Shown one piece after another: positions 1 to 8,770 of a DNA stretch of 64,000 nt (its first letter is position 1; each line of letters starts with the position of its first letter). The notes under the pieces are model-generated. The model was given only the letters and a program-made list of their open reading frames with translations. It ran no database searches and was not told the origin of the DNA. The DNA is from Fulvivirga marina. GTDB lineage: Bacteria; Bacteroidota; Bacteroidia; Cytophagales; Cyclobacteriaceae. Both the position numbers and the translations under genes were made by a program. Location: positions 297,314 through 361,313 of the forward strand of contig NZ_JAEUGD010000023.1 of assembly GCF_016775155.1 (NCBI RefSeq). The letters are read 5' to 3'.

Positions 1-1452
1 TATGTTTTGTACCAGAACCTTCATGCCATACCTGCAAGTGAGAAATTGCTGCCAGATGAGTTGAGGAGTAAATACGCTATATTGGCGAAGAAAATTGAGA
101 ATCATAAAAAGAATTATATCGACCTGAAGAAGGAGGGGGAAAGTGTAACTGACGTCAGAGACTCTATCATTTCAGCAGAAAAGGAACTCGACGAACTGAA
201 TATACTGGTGAGAAGAAAATATCCTCGCTATTTCAACTACAAGGTTAACGTGTCGCAAACAGACCTGACGGGGTTTCAGTCTCTTTTATCCAGTAATGCA
301 CTTGCCATTCAGTATTATGAGGGCAAAGAAGGCTACTATGTATTGGCCATGTCCTCAGTCAAAGCGGACTTTAAGTATCTTAATAAGATTTCGCCGGATC
401 AACTGGTCTTGGAAAATGCTGACCTTGAACATTATAAAAAAGCAGGTTATGAGGCGTATGATCAATTGGTTAAACCACTTATCGATGAATTTCCAGGGAT
501 TGAACATTTGATAATCATGCCGGATGGAAAACTCAATGAAATTCCTTTTGAGGCGTTACTTACCAGAGAGGCAGGTCAAACGGCTACATTTTCGACGCTT
601 CCTTATTTAATCAGAACACATCTTGTTAGTTATCATTTCTCAGCGAGTTTGATCACATTAAATTCTCAAAGTATCGTTGAAGATACCGAGAACAGGATGT
701 TGGCTTATGCTCCCACATTTAGCAAGAGCTCAGGTCCGCTACTGACTTCCAGAAGTGCTAATGATAGTGCCCTTGTTATGAACCTGCCCTTACTTCCTAA
801 GGCGGAAAAAGAGGCAACTCAAGTGGCAGTGCTGTACGGTACGCAGGCAAAAACCGGAGGTCAGGCCACAGAAGCAGACTTTAAAAAGTATGCGCCTCAG
901 GCAGGGATAATACACCTGGCATCGCATGCAATAATAGATCACGAGAATCCGCTTTATTCCAAGCTGGTGTTTTCGCCGGGTAAAGATACCGTTGAGGATG
1001 GATTGCTTCATACTTATGAGCTGTACAACATGTCATTGAAAGCAGATCTGGTTAGTTTAAGCGCCTGTAATACGGGGGTAGGGAAGTATTACACCGGGGA
1101 AGGCCCCATGAGCCTGGCTCGTGGCTTTATGTATGCCGGTGCGCCCAATGTGATGATGAGCCTTTGGTCGGTTCCAGACCAGTCTACTTCTATAATTATG
1201 CAGGATTTTTATGCTTACCTGAAGCAGGGATATTCTAAAGCAGAGGCCCTCCACAAGGCTAAACTAGATTATCTGGAATCTGCCGATGCATATACGGCGG
1301 CTCCCTATTTCTGGAGTGGTTTTGTCTATATCGGCAACCTGCCCGAAGAGTTAAATACCGGTCGATATATTTATGTGGGAGGGGGTGTATTGCTGGTTTT
1401 TATCGCTATGTTCTTCATTTATGTCAGAAGGAAACGCAAAGCACAGCTATAG
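1..1452 (+). CDS. CHAT-domain (caspase-like) protein, 5' end outside window
   Basis: The frame is open to base 1, so the N-terminus, which in this family usually carries TPR repeats, lies upstream. The visible 484 codons begin with a charged helical stretch and continue into a CHAT domain. The expected catalytic His lies in HLASHA (His codon 925-927) and the Cys in SACNTG (Cys codon 1066-1068). A single transmembrane helix about 25 residues from the C-terminus is followed by a basic tail (RRKRK), so the protease probably sits on the inner membrane. CHAT proteins are clan CD proteases related to caspases and separases; some are activated by partner proteins or stress. The stop overlaps the convergent TPR gene by 6 bases. 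Family is secure; target and signal are unknown. Confidence 0.85.
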   Translation, partial: YVLYQNLHAIPASEKLLPDELRSKYAILAKKIENHKKNYIDLKKEGESVTDVRDSIISAEKELDELNILVRRKYPRYFNYKVNVSQTDLTGFQSLLSSNALAIQYYEGKEGYYVLAMSSVKADFKYLNKISPDQLVLENADLEHYKKAGYEAYDQLVKPLIDEFPGIEHLIIMPDGKLNEIPFEALLTREAGQTATFSTLPYLIRTHLVSYHFSASLITLNSQSIVEDTENRMLAYAPTFSKSSGPLLTSRSANDSALVMNLPLLPKAEKEATQVAVLYGTQAKTGGQATEADFKKYAPQAGIIHLASHAIIDHENPLYSKLVFSPGKDTVEDGLLHTYELYNMSLKADLVSLSACNTGVGKYYTGEGPMSLARGFMYAGAPNVMMSLWSVPDQSTSIIMQDFYAYLKQGYSKAEALHKAKLDYLESADAYTAAPYFWSGFVYIGNLPEELNTGRYIYVGGGVLLVFIAMFFIYVRRKRKAQL

Positions 1453-2154
1453 CTGATCCAATAGTTCAGAAGCTTCCTTTGAATAACTGCTTTGCGAAGC
1501 TATGATTAGTTTCAATTGGGTTCGGGCTTCCTTGATATTTTCGTTTTTTAAGTGGGTCAGGGCCAAATACCATTGAGCGGGCTCATAGAATCTGGACTTT
1601 TCTTCCACTTGACGTAAATAGGTAATGGCATCGGCGCTCTTATCGAGGGCCAAATAAGTTTGAGCCAGATAAAATTTTACGGTATCGTTGTCCTGTTCTT
1701 CTTTGAGCTGTTTCAATAACTTATCCAAGGCAGCTGAGTACTGTTCCTGTTCGTAGTATGTAATGCCATCACCTGTAGTAGGGGCAGCAGACCTGCTTAT
1801 TGGGTTCACTACATTTGGGTAAGGTAAATAGTACTCTTTATAAAGATCACCTTTATGACCATAAAACTGAAAAATGGAGTAGCCTAACCCCAGTGCAATG
1901 AACAAGGATGCTGCTACTTTCCATATAATTGGTTTAGGCTTTGCCTGATGCTTCTTTTCTCTGTCTTGTAATATTGCTTTCAGCCTTTGATGTCCATGCA
2001 ATTCAATGCCTTTCCTGATATCCCTCATCAAATCCAGCTCTTCGGATAAGTATTGGTCTTTTTCGACCTGTTTTAGAAAAGCATTTTTTTCTCCGGGAGA
2101 CATATCTCCAACCAGGTAGCGGTGTATCAAATCGGTATAATCTTTATCACTCAT
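1447..2154 (-). CDS. Membrane-anchored TPR protein, probable anti-sigma-like partner
   Basis: A 235-residue protein starts one base after the sigma-factor stop, so the two are certainly one transcription unit. The N-terminal ~70 residues (with RYLVGDMSPGEKNAF) resemble the cytoplasmic portion of Bacteroidota anti-sigma factors. One membrane helix follows at about residues 76-95, and the rest is TPR-like, with helical pairs rich in Y/A/L such as FYLAQTYLALDKSADA. No zinc-binding HxxxCxxC motif is seen. I infer that it tethers or senses for the ECF sigma factor. Sigma factor plus small TPR membrane protein plus CHAT protein is a recurring Bacteroidota arrangement as I recall it, but the function is not established here. 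Confidence 0.6.
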   Translation of the reverse strand: MSDKDYTDLIHRYLVGDMSPGEKNAFLKQVEKDQYLSEELDLMRDIRKGIELHGHQRLKAILQDREKKHQAKPKPIIWKVAASLFIALGLGYSIFQFYGHKGDLYKEYYLPYPNVVNPISRSAAPTTGDGITYYEQEQYSAALDKLLKQLKEEQDNDTVKFYLAQTYLALDKSADAITYLRQVEEKSRFYEPAQWYLALTHLKNENIKEARTQLKLIIASQSSYSKEASELLDQL

Positions 2155-2155
2155 A

Positions 2156-2767
2156 TTACAGGTCTTCCATATTAAACCGCTCGCTTATCATCTTTTTCAA
2201 TTGATTGAAACATCGTAGCTTCTGAGATTTAACCACATGCTCATTTTTATAACCTAATCTGGAGGCAATAGCGTCCATGGTAAATTTGTCAAAGTAAAAC
2301 ATGCGCAAAATGGACTGGCATGGGTCTCCCATTTTGTTCATAACTTCGGCAATTATGTGCTGCCTTTCCGTAGCTTCAAAAGGGTCTTGCTCGCTATGAT
2401 CGTGATCCAGCTGAGCAAGATCTTCGCTAGCAACCGTTTTAGAATTTTGACGAATTCTTTTTAAGGCGAGGTTTTTACCTATACCAAACAGATAAGTCTT
2501 CAAAGAACTGGAAAGCTCTTCAAGCTTGCCACTCTTTACATTATTGTAAAAAATTATGACAGCATCCTGAAAAACATCAGCACTTTCGTCTTCCTGCAGG
2601 CTATAATGATTGTAACACCAATGGAGAAACTCCTTTCGGTAATTATCATATAAGGCTATAATAGCCTGGTCATCACCAGCCTTGATTCTATCGACTACCT
2701 TCTGATCTATCAGATCCAATCTTTCTGACTCATTAATGTTTTTGAAAATTGATTTGTAAACATGCAA
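2156..2767 (-). CDS. RNA polymerase ECF-type sigma-70 factor
   Basis: About 200 residues with the two ECF regions. Region 2 includes DVFQDAVIIFYNNV and the downstream LKTYLFGIGKNLALKRIR segment. Region 4 is a helix-turn-helix with MDAIASRLGYKNEHVVKSQKLRCFNQL. There is no ATG at the 5' end: the longest frame starts at TTG 2767, and a second TTG codon about 17 residues in is an alternative, so the exact start is uncertain. It is divergent from the beta-helix lipoprotein gene about 120 bp away and followed without a gap by the TPR membrane protein, which probably controls its release. The regulon cannot be read from the sequence; the CHAT gene and the divergent lipoprotein are natural candidates. 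Confidence 0.88.
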   Translation of the reverse strand: MHVYKSIFKNINESERLDLIDQKVVDRIKAGDDQAIIALYDNYRKEFLHWCYNHYSLQEDESADVFQDAVIIFYNNVKSGKLEELSSSLKTYLFGIGKNLALKRIRQNSKTVASEDLAQLDHDHSEQDPFEATERQHIIAEVMNKMGDPCQSILRMFYFDKFTMDAIASRLGYKNEHVVKSQKLRCFNQLKKMISERFNMEDL

Positions 2768-2886
2768 AGCACTTAAAATCGATTTAGAGCGCTATGCTGA
2801 AACAAATACATAATTTTTTTTATAAAAAAGTTTACAATTCTAAATACCACTGCATAAAGGCTGCTAAAACAATTTTAGAAACAAAA

Positions 2887-4938
2887 ATGAAGAAAAATAT
2901 GAAACTAAGTAAAAACAATTTTTTTAATGTCTTGGGAGGCTTGTTGTTAGCGGCAACGTTACTGGTTGGATGCGGGGACGATGATAGTGGGCCCACTCCT
3001 TCAGGGGCACTAAATGCTAATGCCGGGCCTGACCAGCTTGTATCGGTTGGTGATGCCGTTGTTTTAGATGGCAGTGGTTCGACGGATATAGATGGTGATC
3101 CATTTACTTTTCAATGGCAAATTATAAGCTCTCCTGCCGGCAGCACAGCTGCATTAAGCAATCCTACCTCTCCCGCTCCCGGATTTACCCCGGATGTTGT
3201 AGGCCCCTATACCATTGAGCTAACCATTGCCAATGAAAAAGGAAACAGCGCTGATGAGGTGACCATATCTGTTGAAGAGGCTATAGCACCTGAAGAAATA
3301 GGAGGTACACATAACACGGCTCTAACCCTGGTGAATAGAGTGTCCAACCCGAGGAAACCGGACTATATTGCCTCTACCAATGTGAATATGGGCGCCGATC
3401 TGATTATAGAACCCGGTGTAAAAATAGTATTCGGCAGTAATGTAGCACTTAACATTGGTTCATCAGGAGCCATACTGGCTGAAGGAACAGCCAGCGAACC
3501 TATTGTGATGACAGGCACAACGGAAAGCAATGGGTTTTGGAAAGGCGTTGGTGTTTTCTCCAGCGACGTCAGGAATGTAATGGACTTCGTTGAGGTGTAT
3601 TATGGAGGGAGTACGGAATATGGTGTTGGTTTGTATGCCAGCTTTAATGTTGGTGTGGAAAATGGTGACAAGCTTAAGGTGACTAACTGTACAATCGGTC
3701 AAAGTAGCGAATATGGTTTATTTGTAGAGAATGGCGGTGAGCTCACTGGGTTTGCCAACAACACTTTCGAAAATAATGGAGGCATTCCATTGGCTATTGA
3801 TGCTAACAATATGACTCAGATGGATGCGAATTCTTCATTTACAGGAAATGGTACTCAATACGTAGAACTTTTGGGTTCAACGCTCAGCCTGGGCACAGAG
3901 TCTGTCTGGAGAGCTTTTGCTGACGGAACACCCTATTGGGCAACCGGAAATATAAGGGTTGAAAGTGGATTAAAAGTTAATGAAGGTGTGGTTGTGGAGT
4001 TTGGTTCGGATTTGGCAATGCCTATAATAGGTACAGGTTATATCATTGCCAAGGGAACAGCATCAAACAGGGTTAAGTTTTTGGGCAAAGCTGGTGTAGC
4101 GGGTTCCTGGAGGGGTGTGCAGATCTTTACCAACGATACTAAAAATGAATTTGATTATGTAGAAATAGCGCATGGAGGTAGTAATGTACCCAGTGCAGGT
4201 CTATATGAGTTGGCCAACTTGTCAATAGAAAACGGTGACAGAGCCAAAGTGACCAATACCATTATTAGAGACGGCAATGGCTATGGGTTGTATGTGGAGA
4301 ATGGTGGTGCTCTCGAGGCTTTTGCTAATAATGAGTTTAAAAATAATTCAGGAGTTGCTATGGCTCTGGACGCTAATCAGGTTCACCAGTTAGACGGAGC
4401 CACAACGTTCACTAACAATGGAGACAATAGTGTTGAGGTTTTGAGCTCTACTATGGAACATGGGGCAACGGAAGTGACCTGGGTAGCTTTGTCAAACCAA
4501 ACACCTTACTTCCTTTCAGGCAATGTGGACATTGAGTCTGGACTGGTTGTAAATGCGGGCGCCAACTTTGAGGCAGGTACAGACGTGAGAATTACGGTTA
4601 GCGGAGATGGGTATTTAAGTGTAGAAGGGGCAGCTGCCAATAAGGTAAACTTCAGTGGTAAAACCAAAGCATCTGGAGCATGGAGAGGGATAGGGTTTTT
4701 TACCAATGACGTAAGAAACCTGATTAACCATGCAGTTATCAGACATGGAGGAAGTGCTGATTTGGGGATTGGGCTATATGCAAGGTTTAATGTAGGTGTT
4801 GAAAACGGGGATCAGTTAACCGTGACAAACTCAACAATCTCTGACAGTGCCGGATATGGTATATTTGCAGAGACTGGCTCAACACTGACAGCGTCAGGTA
4901 ATACTTTTAGTAACAATACCTCAGGGAATACAAACTAA
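2887..4938 (+). CDS. Lipoprotein with PKD-like domain and triplicated right-handed beta-helix
   Basis: I start at the ATG followed by AAGAAAAATATG because this gives a lipoprotein signal peptide ending in LLVGC; the frame is open upstream to 2794. After a Gly/Asp-rich linker comes an Ig/PKD-like domain (GPDQLVSVGDAVVLDGSGS...), then three long units, each a beta-helix with Asn/Gly ladders. The anchor motif GLYxxxNxxxENGDxxxVTN recurs at about 3628, 4198 and 4771, a period of 570-573 bases (~190 residues). Beta-helix folds of this kind bind or cleave polysaccharide or act as adhesins; no catalytic residues are evident. Probably surface exposed. It is divergent from the ECF sigma gene. Confidence 0.7.
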   Translation: MKKNMKLSKNNFFNVLGGLLLAATLLVGCGDDDSGPTPSGALNANAGPDQLVSVGDAVVLDGSGSTDIDGDPFTFQWQIISSPAGSTAALSNPTSPAPGFTPDVVGPYTIELTIANEKGNSADEVTISVEEAIAPEEIGGTHNTALTLVNRVSNPRKPDYIASTNVNMGADLIIEPGVKIVFGSNVALNIGSSGAILAEGTASEPIVMTGTTESNGFWKGVGVFSSDVRNVMDFVEVYYGGSTEYGVGLYASFNVGVENGDKLKVTNCTIGQSSEYGLFVENGGELTGFANNTFENNGGIPLAIDANNMTQMDANSSFTGNGTQYVELLGSTLSLGTESVWRAFADGTPYWATGNIRVESGLKVNEGVVVEFGSDLAMPIIGTGYIIAKGTASNRVKFLGKAGVAGSWRGVQIFTNDTKNEFDYVEIAHGGSNVPSAGLYELANLSIENGDRAKVTNTIIRDGNGYGLYVENGGALEAFANNEFKNNSGVAMALDANQVHQLDGATTFTNNGDNSVEVLSSTMEHGATEVTWVALSNQTPYFLSGNVDIESGLVVNAGANFEAGTDVRITVSGDGYLSVEGAAANKVNFSGKTKASGAWRGIGFFTNDVRNLINHAVIRHGGSADLGIGLYARFNVGVENGDQLTVTNSTISDSAGYGIFAETGSTLTASGNTFSNNTSGNTN

Positions 4939-4968
4939 ATAAGGAATAGGATTAATCTTACGAAAATG

Positions 4969-5005
4969 AGGCTGTCACTAAAGATTTGAGACAGCCTTAT
5001 TTTTT
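4969..5005 (+). terminator. Rho-independent terminator between convergent genes
   Basis: The 8-bp stem AGGCTGTC/GACAGCCT (4969-4976 with 4990-4997) is followed by TATTTTTT on the plus strand. The last base of the stem is within the stop codon of the convergent 2H phosphoesterase gene, so the two genes share it. Confidence 0.65.
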
Positions 5006-5551
5006 AAGGTCAAATTCCCGATATACATCCCAACTTTTTCCATTATGCTTCAAAAGTGCAACCCGGTCTACCATGAATGAAGCGCCGAATTCTTTTCTTT
5101 CAAACTCCTTCCAGGCGTCAAAGAAAGCAGCTTTTTTAAGGTCACGAAACGCCAGTGTCATATGAGGATTAAAGCCCCGGTCTTTATATTCGGCGTTGAA
5201 GATATTCAGAGAAACTTTCATTTCTTTTTTAAGATCACTGTGTAGTACTTCCAGAGCGGGATGTTTTTGAATATCGATGTAAATAACCCGTGGTTTAAAT
5301 GCTCCGAACCCTTGAAGAGAGAGGTCAAAGGCCTGTCGGTTATCCGTTACATTTTCCAGCGCAGCAAATATTTTATCCTCTTTGTTTTCATTCCATCGGA
5401 AGGGCATATGCAGCGTGATATGTGGAGGAGACTTAAGGGCAGCCTTTGAATTGTATTGCTCTGCCATGTGGAGTTTGAACTGCGTAATCTCACCATAGAT
5501 GGGTTCTGGAGGTATGATGGCAATGAAATAGAGCTGCTTCTCGTTCTTCAT
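4997..5551 (-). CDS. 2'-5' RNA ligase-like 2H phosphoesterase
   Basis: A 184-residue protein using the ATG at 5551 (an 8-codon extension to 5575 exists but is less likely). The two signature HxT motifs of the 2H superfamily are PHITLH (His44, Thr46) and PHMTLAF (His130, Thr132), spaced as in LigT/YjcG-type proteins. Members of this family open or form 2',5' or cyclic phosphodiester bonds in RNA or nucleotides; the substrate of this subfamily is unknown. It lies just downstream of the DPP IV gene on the other side of a short gap but reads in the same direction, so co-transcription is possible. Confidence 0.75.
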   Translation of the reverse strand: MKNEKQLYFIAIIPPEPIYGEITQFKLHMAEQYNSKAALKSPPHITLHMPFRWNENKEDKIFAALENVTDNRQAFDLSLQGFGAFKPRVIYIDIQKHPALEVLHSDLKKEMKVSLNIFNAEYKDRGFNPHMTLAFRDLKKAAFFDAWKEFERKEFGASFMVDRVALLKHNGKSWDVYREFDLKK

Positions 5552-5602
5552 GGTTTGTGAATGATAAGGGGCCACGCGTTTGTTGATGTGGCCCCTTTCT
5601 AA

Positions 5603-7783
5603 TTATAAATTCTCTAATACCCAGTCAGTCATCAAAGTAAACAAATGCATGCGGGCATTGTCCTTATATACCGCATGAGCTCTATCGGGATAATAGAAAG
5701 AGTCAAATTGCTTACCTGATGCAATCAATGCATTTTGGAGAGCCACAGCATTTTGAAAATGTACGTTATCATCACCTGTTCCATGGATGAGCAGGTAATT
5801 GCCCTTTAGCTTGTCTACATGGCTCGTAGGTGAATTGTCGTCATAACCTGACGCATTGTTCTGAGGAGTGTCCATATACCGTTCGGTATAAATGGTGTCA
5901 TAAAACCTCCAGTTAGTTACAGGAGCTACTGCTACAGCTGCTTTAAATACATCTGCACCTTTAAACAGCGCCAATGATGACATATATCCACCATAACTCC
6001 AACCCCAGATACCGATGCGATCTCCGTTGATATAAGGGAGAGAGGCCAAATATTTTGCGCCTTCAATGTGGTCTTCCACTTCGTATTTACCGAGTTGTTT
6101 GTAAGTGATCTTTTTAAATGCTGCTCCACGTCCGCCTGTTCCTCGTGTATCGATCACGGCTACGATATAACCCTTTTGTGTTAACATTTGATGCCAGTAG
6201 TAATGGCTGCCACCCCATGAGTTCAGCACGTTTTGAGATCCCGGGCCACTGTATTGGTAAATCAGGACAGGGTACTCTTTGTTGGCATCAAAACCCTCTG
6301 GCTTAAGCATGTAGCCATTTAAGATGGAGCCATCCACGGTTTTAAAGGTGAAGAATTCTTTTGGCTGCAAACCATACTCGCCAGCAACGGACTCCAGCTT
6401 CTTGTTGTCTTCAAGCAATTTTACTTTTTGGTTCCCTCCAGTTTTGTAAAGTGTTACTTTTAAGGGTTGCGTGGAGCTCGAATAATAATCAATATAATAC
6501 TTCTGATCGCCACTCATGTCAATACCATGAACACCTTTTTCAGCTCGCAGTTGTACTTTGTTTTTTCCCTTAAGATCGATAGCGTAGAAATGTCTCTCCA
6601 TGGGCGACTTCTCTGTAGAGGTATAATATACGGTTGCTTTTTTACCTTTTTCATTAACCCCTTCCAGAGACCTTACTTCCCAGTTTCCACTGGTGATCTG
6701 GTTTTTCAACTGACCATCGATAGAATAAAGATACAGATGCTTAAAGCCACTTTTCTCGCTGGCATGAATGAAGTGTTTACCATCTTTCAGGTAAGTAAGT
6801 TCGTCAACAAAGTCAACGTCCACATAGGTGTCGTATTTCTCCGATAAAATTTCCTTTATCTCTCCGGTATTGGTATTCAGGTGCAGAATGTCCAGCTTGT
6901 TTTGCAAGCGATTCAACCTGATCAAGGATAACGTTGAAGGGGACTCTGTTCTCTTGATCCTGGCAATGTAAAACTCCTTTTCATTGCTAAGCTTAACAGA
7001 CTGCTTTTTGTTATCTGCCAGAGAGTATACAGTTCCGGTGACCGCAGAGTTGTCTTCACCTGCTTTAGGGTATTTAAATCGGTAGTCTTCAGGGTAAAGC
7101 TGTCCGTTATGCCATACCTGCATGTTGTATTCCCGTACTCCGCTTTCATCAAAAGTCAGGTAAAAAAGGTTTTTACCATCGCCAGACCATTCAAACGCCC
7201 TGGTGAACGACAGCTCCTCTTCATATACCCAGTCAGTACTACCATGGATGAGATGATTAAACTTGCCATCATTGGTGACCTGTACTTCTTTCATGTCACT
7301 CAGGTCAACATAAAAAAGGTTGTTTTCTCTTACAAAAGCTACTTTGGAGCCATCAGGGGAGAAAGTGGCATATGATTGAGAGCCACCCTTTGAGAGCTTG
7401 TTTAGCTTTTTGGAGCTCAGGTCATATACATAAAACTGTGCCTTGTAAGACCTTCTGTAAATACCTTCGCGGTCTGTCATTAACAGTACTTTGCCTTCAT
7501 CGGCACTGAAACTATAGCTGTTAAAAGTGATTTTTGGATCAAGCTGATTGCCATCCAGAATAGTCTCAACCTTTTCGCCGGTTGTTACATCAAACTTTAC
7601 GATATCATTGCCTTCCTGGGCACTATAATAACGGCCATCATTCATCCAGTTGATGCCATATACACTCTTTTGGCTAAACGTGCCCTTTTGATATATGTCG
7701 ACTACGGTGATATCCTTCTTGTCCTGGGCGGAAGAAAGACTAATAACCCCGGCTGTAAAAAGCAGGAATAAAAATTTTCTCAT
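5603..7783 (-). CDS. Dipeptidyl peptidase IV (S9B serine peptidase)
   Basis: A 726-residue exported protein with a signal peptide ending near SLSSAQ. An N-terminal beta-propeller (~40-480) contains the DWVYEEE segment that in DPP IV enzymes carries the glutamates binding the substrate N-terminus. The C-terminal alpha/beta hydrolase domain carries the catalytic triad: Ser596 in GWSYGG, Asp671/672 in GTGDDN, and His703 in DRAH. It removes X-Pro (or X-Ala) dipeptides from peptides in the periplasm and in Bacteroidota serves amino-acid nutrition. Full length for the family; assignment is secure. Confidence 0.92.
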   Translation of the reverse strand: MRKFLFLLFTAGVISLSSAQDKKDITVVDIYQKGTFSQKSVYGINWMNDGRYYSAQEGNDIVKFDVTTGEKVETILDGNQLDPKITFNSYSFSADEGKVLLMTDREGIYRRSYKAQFYVYDLSSKKLNKLSKGGSQSYATFSPDGSKVAFVRENNLFYVDLSDMKEVQVTNDGKFNHLIHGSTDWVYEEELSFTRAFEWSGDGKNLFYLTFDESGVREYNMQVWHNGQLYPEDYRFKYPKAGEDNSAVTGTVYSLADNKKQSVKLSNEKEFYIARIKRTESPSTLSLIRLNRLQNKLDILHLNTNTGEIKEILSEKYDTYVDVDFVDELTYLKDGKHFIHASEKSGFKHLYLYSIDGQLKNQITSGNWEVRSLEGVNEKGKKATVYYTSTEKSPMERHFYAIDLKGKNKVQLRAEKGVHGIDMSGDQKYYIDYYSSSTQPLKVTLYKTGGNQKVKLLEDNKKLESVAGEYGLQPKEFFTFKTVDGSILNGYMLKPEGFDANKEYPVLIYQYSGPGSQNVLNSWGGSHYYWHQMLTQKGYIVAVIDTRGTGGRGAAFKKITYKQLGKYEVEDHIEGAKYLASLPYINGDRIGIWGWSYGGYMSSLALFKGADVFKAAVAVAPVTNWRFYDTIYTERYMDTPQNNASGYDDNSPTSHVDKLKGNYLLIHGTGDDNVHFQNAVALQNALIASGKQFDSFYYPDRAHAVYKDNARMHLFTLMTDWVLENL

Positions 7784-7900
7784 AAATACTGAAGTTTGTT
7801 TTGCAACAGTAAATTTAACGATTGAAATGCTCTTTACCAGTACCGCTCAAATAAGAGGCAAAATGTTTGAAGGCAGGAAGCCAGTTCAAAGAGAACATAT

Positions 7901-8770
7901 TCAGGAGAATCTGGAAACAACGCTCATCGCCTGTTGATAATAACCACCTCCAAATAAATTTACATGCACCAGAAGCGGATAAACATTGTAAATATCAAAC
8001 CTCTCCTGATATCCAGATTCCATTGGAAAAATGCTTTGATACGCATCGTAAAACTCTCGGTCAAAGCCTCCAAACAATTGAGTGAAGGCTAATTCTGTTT
8101 CACGATGTACGTAAGCCACAGCCGGATCTATCAATACCGGGTTTCCGAGTGGGCCTATCATCAGGTTGCCACTCCAGAGATCTCCATGAACCAGGGCTGG
8201 TTTTTCTTCATTTAATATACCAGCAATGACTTTTTCAAAACGACTGACTTTTTTGAGATCAGAACGGTTTAATCGGCCATGATCCATAGCCAGTTTTACC
8301 TGCGGCTGTAGCCGGTTGTTGATGAAGAAATCTATCCAGTGATCTTCATGATTGTTGTACTGCTGAAGAGATCCGATGTAATTGTTGTGCTTCAGACCAT
8401 ATTGGTTGGCGGAGGTTTTGTGCAGGCATGCCAGACCCCGAGCAAGATCTGTCCAGTAGGTTTTAGTTCTGGGGCCGCTTTCGATATACTCCATAACAAT
8501 GCATGAGTGGTGAGCTCCTTCATAAACTTCCACTACCTCGGGTATTTGTAAGCATTGAGTTTCGGCTAACAGACTCAGCCCCTTAGATTCGACAGTAAAC
8601 ATCCTTGGAAAGGACTTTGAATCATTCCATTTCATGAAGAAAGTGCCCTTACCAGCTTCGATTTTACCACCGTTATTGATGCACCCTCCCGATGCCGGCC
8701 TGAAGGAGGCCAACTCACCGCAGGTGGCATTACAAAAATCTAGTATTTCCTGAGGTATGTTATTGCTCAT
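7901..8770 (-). CDS. Fructosamine kinase-family protein (protein deglycation)
   Basis: A 289-residue protein of the aminoglycoside phosphotransferase-like kinase fold. The catalytic loop HGDLWSGN (Asp197, Asn202), the metal-binding IDPAV (Asp215) and the family-specific C-terminal block NVYPLLVHVNLFGGGY are all present. Fructosamine-3-kinases phosphorylate ketosamine adducts on lysines so that they break down spontaneously, repairing glycated proteins. The start codon lies 11 bases inside the preceding trans-sulfuration gene, so translation is probably coupled. Being third in an operon headed by an OxyR-type regulator suggests a role in stress repair, which is inference. Confidence 0.88.
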   Translation of the reverse strand: MSNNIPQEILDFCNATCGELASFRPASGGCINNGGKIEAGKGTFFMKWNDSKSFPRMFTVESKGLSLLAETQCLQIPEVVEVYEGAHHSCIVMEYIESGPRTKTYWTDLARGLACLHKTSANQYGLKHNNYIGSLQQYNNHEDHWIDFFINNRLQPQVKLAMDHGRLNRSDLKKVSRFEKVIAGILNEEKPALVHGDLWSGNLMIGPLGNPVLIDPAVAYVHRETELAFTQLFGGFDREFYDAYQSIFPMESGYQERFDIYNVYPLLVHVNLFGGGYYQQAMSVVSRFS

